DNA from: CAVQBP01 sp963782475
GTDB taxonomy: Bacteria; Bacteroidota; Ignavibacteria; Ignavibacteriales; Ignavibacteriaceae
Assembly (NCBI GenBank): GCA_963782475.1
Contig: CAWAJW010000015.1
Span: forward strand, 434,001-498,000
Direction of reading: 5' to 3'
Length of the DNA stretch: 64,000 nt
Below the pieces are notes generated by a model, which made no database searches, was not told where the DNA came from, and saw only the letters and a list, made by a program, of their open reading frames with translations. Each line of letters begins with the position of its first letter. Within the stretch, counting starts at the first letter, position 1. Both the position numbers and the translations under genes were made by a program. Below, one piece after another: positions 44,220 through 52,218 of the stretch.

Positions 44220-46181
44220 TTACTTCAGCAAAAGCATTCGTTTTGTTGATGTATAAAGAGAACCATCTGCACCTCTTGCTTCAAGTCTATAAAAATAAAT
44301 TCCGCTTGAAAGATTTGATGCATTAAATACGGTTTCATGAACACCTGCGCTAAATTCATTATTAAGAATATTTGCTACTTCCTGCCCGAGAGTATTGTAT
44401 AATCTGATATTTACTTTTGCATTCATAGGAAGGGCAAACCTTATTGTAGTTGAAGGGTTAAACGGATTCGGATAATTCTGATCTAATGAATAATTTTTCG
44501 GTATACCCATATCAACTTCAACAGATTTTAAATATTGATATGTTCCATCAAAATCAACCTGTTTTAATCTATAATAATATTTACCCGATAGAGCAGATTT
44601 ATCAGTAAAGTTATATACAGATTTTTCAGTAGAAGTTCCTTTCCCTTTCACAAAAGCTACTTCGGAATAGTTCTTATTATCGATACTCCTTTCAACACTG
44701 AATCCTGCATTATTAATTTCTGTAGCTGTTCCCCAGGAAATCATTATTTTACCATTTACAACATCTGCTGAGAAAGAAGTTAATTCAACGGGTAAAGGTG
44801 TAGTATAAGTAAATGCATTACTAAAAGCTGAGACAGTATCAACATTGTATGCATAAATTCTATATGTATATTTTGTAGTATCCGATGTTGTTGTATCAAC
44901 AAAGGATGTTGCGTTTGCAGCTACCGTATCTATAGTAGAATACGAAGCAACACTACTTGAATCTCCATTTTTCCGCTGTATAACAAAACCTAATTCATTT
45001 GAAGAATTGTCATGCCAGGATAAATTCACATTAGTCGTATCTATGCTGTTTTTTACAGCCTGTAAATTACTTGGAGCAGCAATAGGCGGAATTATCGAAC
45101 AGTAGCCATATCCTTTTGATCCTTTATAATAATGTTTTTGAATATCGGATAAAGGTAAAGCAGCGTTGTAAAATGCAACTTCATCTACATTACCGTTAAA
45201 ATAATAAAATGGTGCAAGATCAAGGTATCCGATATTAATTGTAGAGGTACCATTGAATCCCGCTGCATAAGTTTGGGAAGCTGAATCAATTGCAACTGCA
45301 TCCACATACAAATATAATTTATTTTTGCTTGCATTTCTAACGGCAACAATTAAATGCCATTTGCCATCATTAACATTTGGACCGCCGCTAACCGAGTTAA
45401 ATTCATTGCCTGTATTTCTTAAGAAGAATGAAGCTTTTCCATTAACATTATAACCTGCGTACCATTGAATGCCTGTTGTTGCATCATTTCTTCCAATGGC
45501 TACATTAACATCGGTAGGAGCAGCACTTGTTTTCATCCAGAATTCTAATGAAAAACCATCAGTTGACTTCCAATCGAAACTATTATCATCATTTATATTG
45601 ACTTTTTCTTGACCAGTGAAATTCAGAGCTTTTCCAACAATTCCCGTAACCGATGCAGGGGAAGATGAACTTGTAGCATTGGAAAATCCTACAGTATCAA
45701 TGTAAGGTGAAGTTGATTCCTCAAAATGATAGTAATGGGTTATACCATTGGAACATTCGGGATTAACACTCTTTACCTCTAAGATTGCATTATTACTTGT
45801 ATCACTTCCTGAGCCATTCGATACAATTACCCTGTAAACATCTCCACTGTCAATTAAAGCAGTTGGAGGAGTTGTATAAACAGAGTCGGTTGCACCGGTA
45901 ATATTTGAACCATTTTTCTGCCATTGATAAGATAGTGAATTTCCAACAGCTTTAACTTGAAATGTACCGGAAAATCCTACTAACACTTTATTAGTCTGAG
46001 GTTCCTGTATAATAAATGGAGAGTTAGTCCCGCTGATACCAACGGAAAAGTTATGTGCAACTTCTACTGAATCAAGTGCTCGATCTGAAATTGATGTCAA
46101 ATAAAATATTCCCTCAAATGGTGAACTTCCATCTATATAACTGCCGAGAGATAAAGTTGCCTGATAAACCCACGTATGCAT
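44220..46181 (-). CDS. Type IX-secreted LamG/Ig/FN3 protein, C-terminal part
   Basis: Main part of a secreted multidomain surface protein. Domains in order: end of a LamG-like fold, an Ig-like domain (PFIIQEPQTNKVLVGFSGTF and TYQW-type core, ~residues 55-130), a LamG/concanavalin-like domain (~140-365, with GFSLEFWMKTSAAP), a fibronectin III-like domain (~370-460), a PLPVELTSFSADVVNGKI linker domain, and a type IX sorting domain (DQNYPNPFNPSTTIRFALP ... SSGIYFYRLEA). The last predicts export by the Por system and surface attachment. The start shown is internal; the frame is open upstream to ~46395 and continues the gene at 46351-47028. No catalytic motif seen. Confidence 0.85.
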   Translation of the reverse strand: MHTWVYQATLSLGSYIDGSSPFEGIFYLTSISDRALDSVEVAHNFSVGISGTNSPFIIQEPQTNKVLVGFSGTFQVKAVGNSLSYQWQKNGSNITGATDSVYTTPPTALIDSGDVYRVIVSNGSGSDTSNNAILEVKSVNPECSNGITHYYHFEESTSPYIDTVGFSNATSSSSPASVTGIVGKALNFTGQEKVNINDDNSFDWKSTDGFSLEFWMKTSAAPTDVNVAIGRNDATTGIQWYAGYNVNGKASFFLRNTGNEFNSVSGGPNVNDGKWHLIVAVRNASKNKLYLYVDAVAIDSASQTYAAGFNGTSTINIGYLDLAPFYYFNGNVDEVAFYNAALPLSDIQKHYYKGSKGYGYCSIIPPIAAPSNLQAVKNSIDTTNVNLSWHDNSSNELGFVIQRKNGDSSSVASYSTIDTVAANATSFVDTTTSDTTKYTYRIYAYNVDTVSAFSNAFTYTTPLPVELTSFSADVVNGKIMISWGTATEINNAGFSVERSIDNKNYSEVAFVKGKGTSTEKSVYNFTDKSALSGKYYYRLKQVDFDGTYQYLKSVEVDMGIPKNYSLDQNYPNPFNPSTTIRFALPMNAKVNIRLYNTLGQEVANILNNEFSAGVHETVFNASNLSSGIYFYRLEARGADGSLYTSTKRMLLLK

Positions 46182-46350
46182 ATCACCGCCAATAGTATCT
46201 GTTTCAGTTAAGACTCCGTTTCTATATATTTTTGAAACCCCGTCGGAAGAACGTGTAAATGTGAGTTGTATTAGATTTGTTGTTAAACCTTGATTATCAA
46301 CCGTTCCGGGAATACCTTTATTATTTGTTGTGGTTGTCCTAACTAAATAA

Positions 46351-47028
46351 TTATATCCTGTGGATGATAAACTTTCGATTCCGAAATCTACCTCTCCAGC
46401 TATTTTCCATATCCATTATTCGGCTAGTGTTCGGAACTAATTGTTTTACCCATAATTCAACAGTCATTTCATTGTTATTTCTCATTGCATCTGTAATAGC
46501 TTGTGTTGTTGTGTAAGCTGATTGAATCATTGCACCGCTTTTAACATAAAGTCCATTATTAGACCAATCAACCGAAGCCGGGTTATTTATTGTTAAATTT
46601 ACAGGAGCAGGACTAAAGCCGGAAATATCGTGAACAATATTACCTTTTCCTTCTTTAAAATTATATAAAGCGATTTGACTTGCAGTAACCCTGCTGTTTG
46701 CAGCTGTAACATAAAGTACAGCGACATCGCTTGTATCATGCCCTGAAATATTTGATACAATAACTTTGAATTGTTCCCCATTGTGCACTAAAGTTGTTGC
46801 CGGAGTAGTATAAACCGAATCAGTTGCACCTCCGACAGGCGTATCATTTAAATACCATTGATAAGTTAATCCTGTTCCTGTTGCTAAGACTGTAAACTGA
46901 GCTTTCTGACCCACAATTACTCCACGCGAATGCGGTTGTTCTGTAATTGATGGAGCTTGAGCAAATAAATTTATTGAAGAAATTAAAAAAATGATTGAAC
47001 TAAAAAGCAACGTAGCTCTTTTAACCAT
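46351..47028 (-). CDS. Type IX-secreted LamG/Ig protein, N-terminal part
   Basis: N-terminal part of the secreted protein, with a signal peptide (residues 1-24, ending NLFAQ), an Ig-like domain (SITEQPHSRGVIVGQKAQFT ... GLTYQWYLNDTPVGGATDSV) and the first half of a LamG domain (NEMTVELWVKQLVPNTSRIM). The frame then runs into WRGRFRNRKF. One extra base at about 46395-46400 (in AGCTGGAGAGG) explains this: the next frame reads GEVDFGIESLSSTGYNYLVR, as a LamG domain should. The reunited protein spans 44220-47028 (~936 residues). AAGGAGAACGTT precedes the ATG. Confidence 0.85.
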   Translation of the reverse strand: MVKRATLLFSSIIFLISSINLFAQAPSITEQPHSRGVIVGQKAQFTVLATGTGLTYQWYLNDTPVGGATDSVYTTPATTLVHNGEQFKVIVSNISGHDTSDVAVLYVTAANSRVTASQIALYNFKEGKGNIVHDISGFSPAPVNLTINNPASVDWSNNGLYVKSGAMIQSAYTTTQAITDAMRNNNEMTVELWVKQLVPNTSRIMDMENSWRGRFRNRKFIIHRI

Positions 47029-47075
47029 AACGTTCTCCTTGTTTTAGTTTTTTTGTTATATTTTTGTTTAATACA

Positions 47076-47104
47076 ATTATAAAATGATTTGAATAAGAAT
47101 CCAA
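47076..47104 (-). promoter_or_regulatory. Possible promoter of the type IX-secreted protein gene
   Basis: Minus strand: TATAAT (47076-47081), 17-base spacer and a weak TTGGAT (47099-47104). The -10 box is perfect; the -35 matches three of six. Confidence 0.35.
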
Positions 47105-47328
47105 ACAATATTTATACCATTCTTGAAAAAAGCTTTATTTATTAAAAAATAGTAATATAACTAAAATAGTGTTTCAAAATGAAAAAATAAATTAAAAAAA
47201 TGATCAACCGTAAAAATATTTTTATATGAAAAAAATAATTCTACACGTAGAAGTGTAAATAGACTTGTAATACTTACTTATGCACAATGAAAATCTAATG
47301 ATAATATTTTATGTGGAAAAATATCAAC

Positions 47329-47357
47329 TTGACAATACTCCCTTCAAGTTTTATATT
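47329..47357 (+). promoter_or_regulatory. Consensus sigma-70 promoter of the ilv-leu operon
   Basis: Perfect TTGACA (47329-47334), 17-base spacer, TATATT (47352-47357). Transcription would start near 47364, about 15 bases before the leader peptide ATG at 47380. This is the best promoter match I saw in the window. Confidence 0.75.
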
Positions 47358-47379
47358 TGTTTTTCAGAATACAAAGCGT

Positions 47380-47532
47380 ATGACTAACACAGATAGACAT
47401 ATAACCAAAAGTTATCATGAAGCCTATAAAACTAACGGCAATTCTGCTGCTGCGTTAGTTCCGATTAACCTGCCTTTAGATGTAATCAATATTGGGATTA
47501 TTAGCCTACTAGGAATTATTATCCTAGGTTAA
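47380..47532 (+). CDS. ilv operon leader peptide (predicted attenuator peptide)
   Basis: A 50-residue open frame just downstream of the strong promoter. Its C-terminal 25 codons spell LVPINLPLDVINIGI then ISLLGIIILG: eight Ile, six Leu and two Val, the amino acids the following operon makes. A cluster of such codons near the stop, followed by mutually exclusive hairpins, is the mark of leader-peptide attenuation. The ATG lies ~15 bases after the predicted transcript start with no strong Shine-Dalgarno, common in Bacteroidota. An in-frame upstream ATG (47311) precedes the promoter and would not be transcribed. Not a structural protein; the peptide is probably degraded. Confidence 0.7.
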   Translation: MTNTDRHITKSYHEAYKTNGNSAAALVPINLPLDVINIGIISLLGIIILG

Positions 47533-47539
47533 TATAATT

Positions 47540-47612
47540 AGGTCAATCCCAATCTAATTTAATACAAAAATAAAAATAATCAGATTCGGGTTGACCTGAA
47601 ACCCCGGTTTAT
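47540..47612 (+). promoter_or_regulatory. ilv attenuator: antiterminator and terminator hairpins
   Basis: Element 1 (47491-47499, ATTGGGATT, inside the Ile codons) can pair perfectly with 47545-47553. Element 2 (47540-47555) pairs with element 3 (47582-47597) over 16 positions with one mismatch and one G-U. Element 3 (GGGTT, 47588-47592) can instead pair with AACCC (47600-47604), followed by GGTTTATTT. Stalling at Ile/Leu codons would mask element 1, favouring 2:3 over the 3:4 terminator. Confidence 0.65.
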
Positions 47613-47809
47613 TTCTGAAGGTTATTATATATCTATCAAGGTAGTTATGAGAACTGATTATTTTTATATGAAAAATTTTTCTTCTAAAAGAAGTAGTATT
47701 ATAAAATCATCCCCACCAAAAAGTGCTTTGATTTATATCCCCAATTTATGTTATTTTTTTTATAGTATGAAAGAGAAAGAATAAATTTAAACAAAGGAAA
47801 GGGAACATA

Positions 47810-49525
47810 ATGAAGCATAAAACCTTGCTCTCAGGTGCAGACATTTTTTTTGAATGTTTAAGACGTGAAAAAGTCGATGTAATTTTTGGTTATCCCGGCG
47901 GAGCAGTACTTAAACTATATGAAAAGCTTTATGATGTTGATTACCTGAAACATGTTTTGGTAAGACATGAACAAGGCGCAACTCATATGGCAGAAGGTTA
48001 TGCTAAAGCAACCGGAAGAGTAGGTGTGGTTCTTGTAACATCCGGACCCGGGGCAACCAATACTGTAACGGGTATTGCTGATGCTTATATGGATTCGGTT
48101 CCTATTGTTGTTTTTACGGGGCAGGTTCCCAGTCATCTAATTGGAAATGATGCCTTCCAGGAAGCTGATATTGTTGGTATAACACGTCCGATTACAAAAC
48201 ATAATTTTCTTGTTAGGGATGTAAAAGAGTTAGCATCTACAATTCGTAAAGCATTTTTTATTGCTTCGACAGGCAGACCGGGACCTGTTCTGGTCGATCT
48301 TCCTAAAGATGTAGTTGCTGCCGAATGCGAATTTGAATATCCTGAGAAAGTTGAAATAAGAGGATATAAGCCAAATTTCATTGGACATCAAAACCAAATT
48401 AAAAAAGCAGCGGAAATAATAAAGAAAGCAAAAAAGCCTCTTCTTTATGTCGGCGGTGGAGTTATTATGTCGGAAGGCTACAGAGAGTTAAGATTATTGG
48501 TTAAAGAAAATAATCTTCCTGTGACCATGACTCTTCAAGGACTTGGAGCTTTTCCGATGTCTGAGCCTCAATCCCTTGGCATGCTTGGAATGCATGGTAC
48601 ATATTGGGCTAACCAGGCGGTTAACAATTGTGATGTCCTTGTTTCTTTAGGCGCGAGGTTTGATGATAGAGTAACAGGAAAAGTTGATGAATTTGCTGTT
48701 AATGCTTACAAAATACATGTTGATATTGATCCGACATGCATTGATAAGAATGTTATTGTCGATCTGCCAATAGTTGGCGATGTAAAACATGTTATTGCTG
48801 AATTAGCTTCAGAGATGAATGAACCTCCTGATCTTAAAGATTGGTGGGATCAAATAAATATTTGGCGTGAAGAATGTCCTCTCTATTATGAAAATGGTGA
48901 TGATAAACTGAGATCAGAATTTGTCATTTCCAGAATTTCTGAGTTAACAAAGGGTGAAGCAGTAATTGTAACTGATGTTGGACAGCATCAAATGTGGACA
49001 ACTCAATATTATAAATTTAACAACCCCCGATCTCACTTAACGAGCGGCGGGCTGGGCACTATGGGCTTTTCTGTTCCGGCTTCTATCGGGGCTGCATTCG
49101 GTATTAAAGATAGACCGATAGTTTCTATAAGCGGCGACGGCGGTTTCCAGATGAATATGCAGGAGCTTATCACTGCTGTATATTACAAACTTCCAATCAA
49201 ATTTATTATTCTAAATAATAGTTTCCTCGGAATGGTTAGGCAATGGCAGGAATTGTTCCATGCTGAAAAATTTAGCTTTACAGATCTTTCTGAAAGCAAT
49301 CCTGATTTCAAAAAACTAGGAGAGGCTCTCGGGTTAAAATCTTTTTCAACTAACAATCCAAATGAAATAGATGGAATCCTTAAGGAAGCTTTTTCTATAA
49401 ATGACGGACCTGTATTAGTTGAATGCAAAGTTCAGAAAGAAGATATGGTATTTCCAATTATTCCGGCAGGTAAATCGGTAAAAGAAATGATGACAAAACG
49501 TTTAGATCCGAAGGAGATGGTATAA
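47810..49525 (+). CDS. ilvB: Acetolactate synthase large (catalytic) subunit
   Basis: ThDP-dependent enzyme that condenses two pyruvates, or pyruvate with 2-oxobutyrate, in the first shared step of Val/Leu/Ile synthesis. Seen: FGYPGGAVLKLYEKL, the catalytic glutamate in RHEQGATHMAEGYAKATGR, VTSGPGATN, and the ThDP/Mg motif SISGDGGFQMNMQELITAVY followed by ILNNSFLGMVRQWQ. Its 571 residues match the biosynthetic AHAS class (with FAD-domain). AAGGAAAGGGAACATA precedes the ATG. First structural gene of the operon, downstream of the leader attenuator; overlaps ilvN by one base. Confidence 0.97.
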   Translation: MKHKTLLSGADIFFECLRREKVDVIFGYPGGAVLKLYEKLYDVDYLKHVLVRHEQGATHMAEGYAKATGRVGVVLVTSGPGATNTVTGIADAYMDSVPIVVFTGQVPSHLIGNDAFQEADIVGITRPITKHNFLVRDVKELASTIRKAFFIASTGRPGPVLVDLPKDVVAAECEFEYPEKVEIRGYKPNFIGHQNQIKKAAEIIKKAKKPLLYVGGGVIMSEGYRELRLLVKENNLPVTMTLQGLGAFPMSEPQSLGMLGMHGTYWANQAVNNCDVLVSLGARFDDRVTGKVDEFAVNAYKIHVDIDPTCIDKNVIVDLPIVGDVKHVIAELASEMNEPPDLKDWWDQINIWREECPLYYENGDDKLRSEFVISRISELTKGEAVIVTDVGQHQMWTTQYYKFNNPRSHLTSGGLGTMGFSVPASIGAAFGIKDRPIVSISGDGGFQMNMQELITAVYYKLPIKFIILNNSFLGMVRQWQELFHAEKFSFTDLSESNPDFKKLGEALGLKSFSTNNPNEIDGILKEAFSINDGPVLVECKVQKEDMVFPIIPAGKSVKEMMTKRLDPKEMV

Positions 49526-50037
49526 TGAAACATACTATTTCTGTTTTAGTTGAAAATCAATTCGGAGCTTTTAACCGCGTTGCTACAATGTTCAGCGGAA
49601 AAGGTTTTAATATTCATAGCATTTCAATTGGAGAAACCGAAAGCCCCGAAATATCGAGGATGACAATTGTTACTGAAGGTGAAGACAAAATTATAGAGCA
49701 GGTTGTTAAGCAGCTTAACCGGCTTATTGATACTATTAAAGTAATTGATTTGACCGGACAAAACAGAGTTGAAAGAGAACTTGCTTTAATTACTGTATTC
49801 TATCAGAAAGGAACACGGGCTGAAATAATAAGCGTTTCAGATATATTTAGAGGGAACGTTGTCGATATAAATAATAAAACAATTACCCTTGAAGTTACCG
49901 GTCCGCCTGATAAGATTGATGCAGTAATAAATGTGCTCGAACCTTACGGCATTAAGGAAATGGCTCGCTCGGGAACCGTTGCTCTAAAAAGAGGCGAGCA
50001 GCTTAAACAAGACAAAAATTTAGTGCTTCAACAATAG
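49525..50037 (+). CDS. ilvN: Acetolactate synthase small (regulatory) subunit
   Basis: Regulatory subunit (170 residues; also called IlvH) that activates IlvB and gives feedback inhibition by valine or related amino acids. The N-terminal ACT domain begins HTISVLVENQFGAFNRVATM, with GKGFNIHSISIGETE, and a C-terminal IlvN domain follows (ELALITVFYQKGTRAEIISV ... GPPDKIDAVINVLEPYG). The ATG overlaps the ilvB stop (TAATG), so translation is coupled. Twelve bases separate it from ilvC. Confidence 0.95.
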   Translation: MKHTISVLVENQFGAFNRVATMFSGKGFNIHSISIGETESPEISRMTIVTEGEDKIIEQVVKQLNRLIDTIKVIDLTGQNRVERELALITVFYQKGTRAEIISVSDIFRGNVVDINNKTITLEVTGPPDKIDAVINVLEPYGIKEMARSGTVALKRGEQLKQDKNLVLQQ

Positions 50038-50049
50038 AAGGAAAATAAA

Positions 50050-51066
50050 ATGAAAGTTTATTATGATAGTGATTCTTCGTTAGAATATCTGCAAAATAAA
50101 AAAATAGCCGTTTTAGGCTTTGGCAGCCAGGGGCATGCACATTCATTAAACCTTAAAGACAGCGGCATGAATGTTTGTGTCGGTTTAAGATCTTCGAGCT
50201 CAAGCTGGGCAAAAGCCGAAGCAACTGGCTTAACCGTAAAGACTGTTCCCGAAGCCGTTGAGTGGGCAGATGTTGTAATGATTCTTTTACCGGATCAAAA
50301 TCAAAAAGAAGTTTATGATAAAGAGATTGCTCCTCATTTAAAAAAAGGAAACACTTTAGCATTTGCGCATGGTTTTAATATTCACTATAAACAAATTGTT
50401 CCGCCGGAAAATATTAATGTAATTATGATTGCTCCCAAAAGCCCCGGTCATTTGGTTAGAAGAACATATCTCGAAGGAACGGGTGTACCATGCTTAATTG
50501 CAATACATCAGGACGCTGACGGTGATGCACGTAATATTGCTCTGGCATGGGCAAAAGGAATCGGAGGAACTAAAGCCGGGGTTATAGAAACAAATTTTAA
50601 AGATGAAACTGAAACAGATTTATTCGGAGAGCAAGCGGTACTATGCGGTGGTTCTGCAGAACTTATTAAAGCCGGTTTTGATACTTTAGTTGAGGCCGGA
50701 TATCCTCCTGAACTTGCATACTTTGAATGTATGCATGAAATGAAATTAATTGTCGATCTATATTATGAAGGCGGGCTTTCAAGGATGAATTACTCTGTTA
50801 GCGATACTGCAGAATACGGCGGAATGACCAGGGGCAGCAGGCTAATTACAAAAGAAACCAGAAATGAAATGAAAAAAATTCTCGGTGAAATTCAAAATGG
50901 GAAATTTGCCGATGAATGGCTGAACGAATATAGAAGCGGTCAAAAAAACATGGATAGACTGCGTAAAGAAAATAAAGAACATCAAATCGAAAAGGTTGGT
51001 GCTAAGCTTAGAGAAATGATGAGCTGGTTGTTAAAAAAGAATAAAAAAGAAGAGGTAGGAGTATGA
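50050..51066 (+). CDS. ilvC: Ketol-acid reductoisomerase
   Basis: Converts acetolactate or acetohydroxybutyrate to the dihydroxy-acid, with Mg2+ and NAD(P)H. A class I (short) enzyme of 338 residues. Rossmann motif VLGFGSQGHAHSLNLKDSG, then the cofactor loop GLRSSSSSWAKA, whose Arg and Ser residues favour NADPH. Active-site residues include the His of FAHGFNIHY and the Mg-binding DETETDLFGEQAVLCGG and GGLSRMNYSVSDTAEYG. AGAAGGAAAATAAA precedes the ATG. It overlaps leuB by four bases. Confidence 0.97.
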   Translation: MKVYYDSDSSLEYLQNKKIAVLGFGSQGHAHSLNLKDSGMNVCVGLRSSSSSWAKAEATGLTVKTVPEAVEWADVVMILLPDQNQKEVYDKEIAPHLKKGNTLAFAHGFNIHYKQIVPPENINVIMIAPKSPGHLVRRTYLEGTGVPCLIAIHQDADGDARNIALAWAKGIGGTKAGVIETNFKDETETDLFGEQAVLCGGSAELIKAGFDTLVEAGYPPELAYFECMHEMKLIVDLYYEGGLSRMNYSVSDTAEYGGMTRGSRLITKETRNEMKKILGEIQNGKFADEWLNEYRSGQKNMDRLRKENKEHQIEKVGAKLREMMSWLLKKNKKEEVGV

Positions 51067-52160
51067 AGTTAAAAGTAGCATTACTTCCTGGTGATGGTAT
51101 TGGTCCCGAAGTAGTAGATTCTGCTGTTTCTTTAATGGAAGCTGTATCTGAAAAATTTAACATATCATTTGCTTTTGAAACTTACTTAATCGGCGGTTCT
51201 TCATATGATAAAAACGGGAATCCTTTAACCGATGAAGTGCTGAGTAAATGCTATGATTCGGATGCTGTGCTGCTGGGCGCTGTCGGAGGCCCGAAATGGG
51301 AAGGACTTCAGCATAACCTAAAACCGGAAGCAGCTCTATTAAAAATTCGGAAAGCACTTGGATTATATATCAATATCAGACCCGCAAAAGTATATGCTCC
51401 TTTACTATCTGCTTCGACTTTAAAACAGGATGTAATTGAAGGAACCGATTTGGTTATTCTTAGGGAATTGACCGGTGATGTTTATTTTGGTCAGCCCAGG
51501 GGATACGACGATGAACATGGATGGAATACCATGGTGTATACAAAGGAAGAAGTTGAGAGAATAACAAGATTTGCTTTTGAAATTGCAATGAAAAGAAGTA
51601 AGAAAGTCACTTCGGTTGATAAAGCAAACGTTCTGGAATGCTCGCAATTTTGGCGTAAGATTGTTCATGAAATTCATAAAGATTATCCGGATATTCAGCT
51701 GTCGGATATGTATGTAGATAATGCAGCGATGCAATTAGTAAGAAATCCGAAACAGTTTGATGTAATTCTAACTCAAAATTTATTTGGAGATATTTTAAGT
51801 GATATTGCCGCAATGATTACCGGCAGCCTTGGGATGCTTCCCTCTGCTAGTCTTGGAAGTAAATATGCTTTATATGAACCTGTGCATGGGAGTGCTCCTG
51901 ATATTGCCGGTCAGAATAAAGCTAATCCGCTGGCAACAATTTCTTCCGTGGCAATGATGTTTCTATATTCATTCCAAATGGATAAGGTTGCAGAATTAAT
52001 TGAAGATGCAGTTGCCAAAACATTATCTGCCGGTTACAGAACCGCAGATATTTGTTCAGACGGTAATACTCTGGTCTCAACATCGAAAATGACAAAAATC
52101 GTTATCGAAAAATTCAATGAAATATATGATGAACAGGCGCTAGGAGTTTTTACACTATAA
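51063..52160 (+). CDS. leuB: 3-isopropylmalate dehydrogenase
   Basis: NAD-dependent oxidative decarboxylase of the leucine pathway, 365 residues. It starts with the typical KVALLPGDGIGPEVVDSAVS; VDKANVLECSQFWRKIVHEI and SDMYVDNAAMQLVRNPKQFD line the active site and metal site, and GSLGMLPSASLG, EPVHGSAPDIAGQNKANPLA complete the family pattern. The start ATGA overlaps the ilvC stop. Because cimA is in the same operon, this enzyme may also oxidise 3-methylmalate in isoleucine formation, as known for the citramalate route. Confidence 0.97.
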   Translation: MKLKVALLPGDGIGPEVVDSAVSLMEAVSEKFNISFAFETYLIGGSSYDKNGNPLTDEVLSKCYDSDAVLLGAVGGPKWEGLQHNLKPEAALLKIRKALGLYINIRPAKVYAPLLSASTLKQDVIEGTDLVILRELTGDVYFGQPRGYDDEHGWNTMVYTKEEVERITRFAFEIAMKRSKKVTSVDKANVLECSQFWRKIVHEIHKDYPDIQLSDMYVDNAAMQLVRNPKQFDVILTQNLFGDILSDIAAMITGSLGMLPSASLGSKYALYEPVHGSAPDIAGQNKANPLATISSVAMMFLYSFQMDKVAELIEDAVAKTLSAGYRTADICSDGNTLVSTSKMTKIVIEKFNEIYDEQALGVFTL

Positions 52161-52218
52161 ACTTCAAATGCTTTAGTCATCATATTATTAATCATTGATT
52201 AAAAGAAAGGGTAATAAA

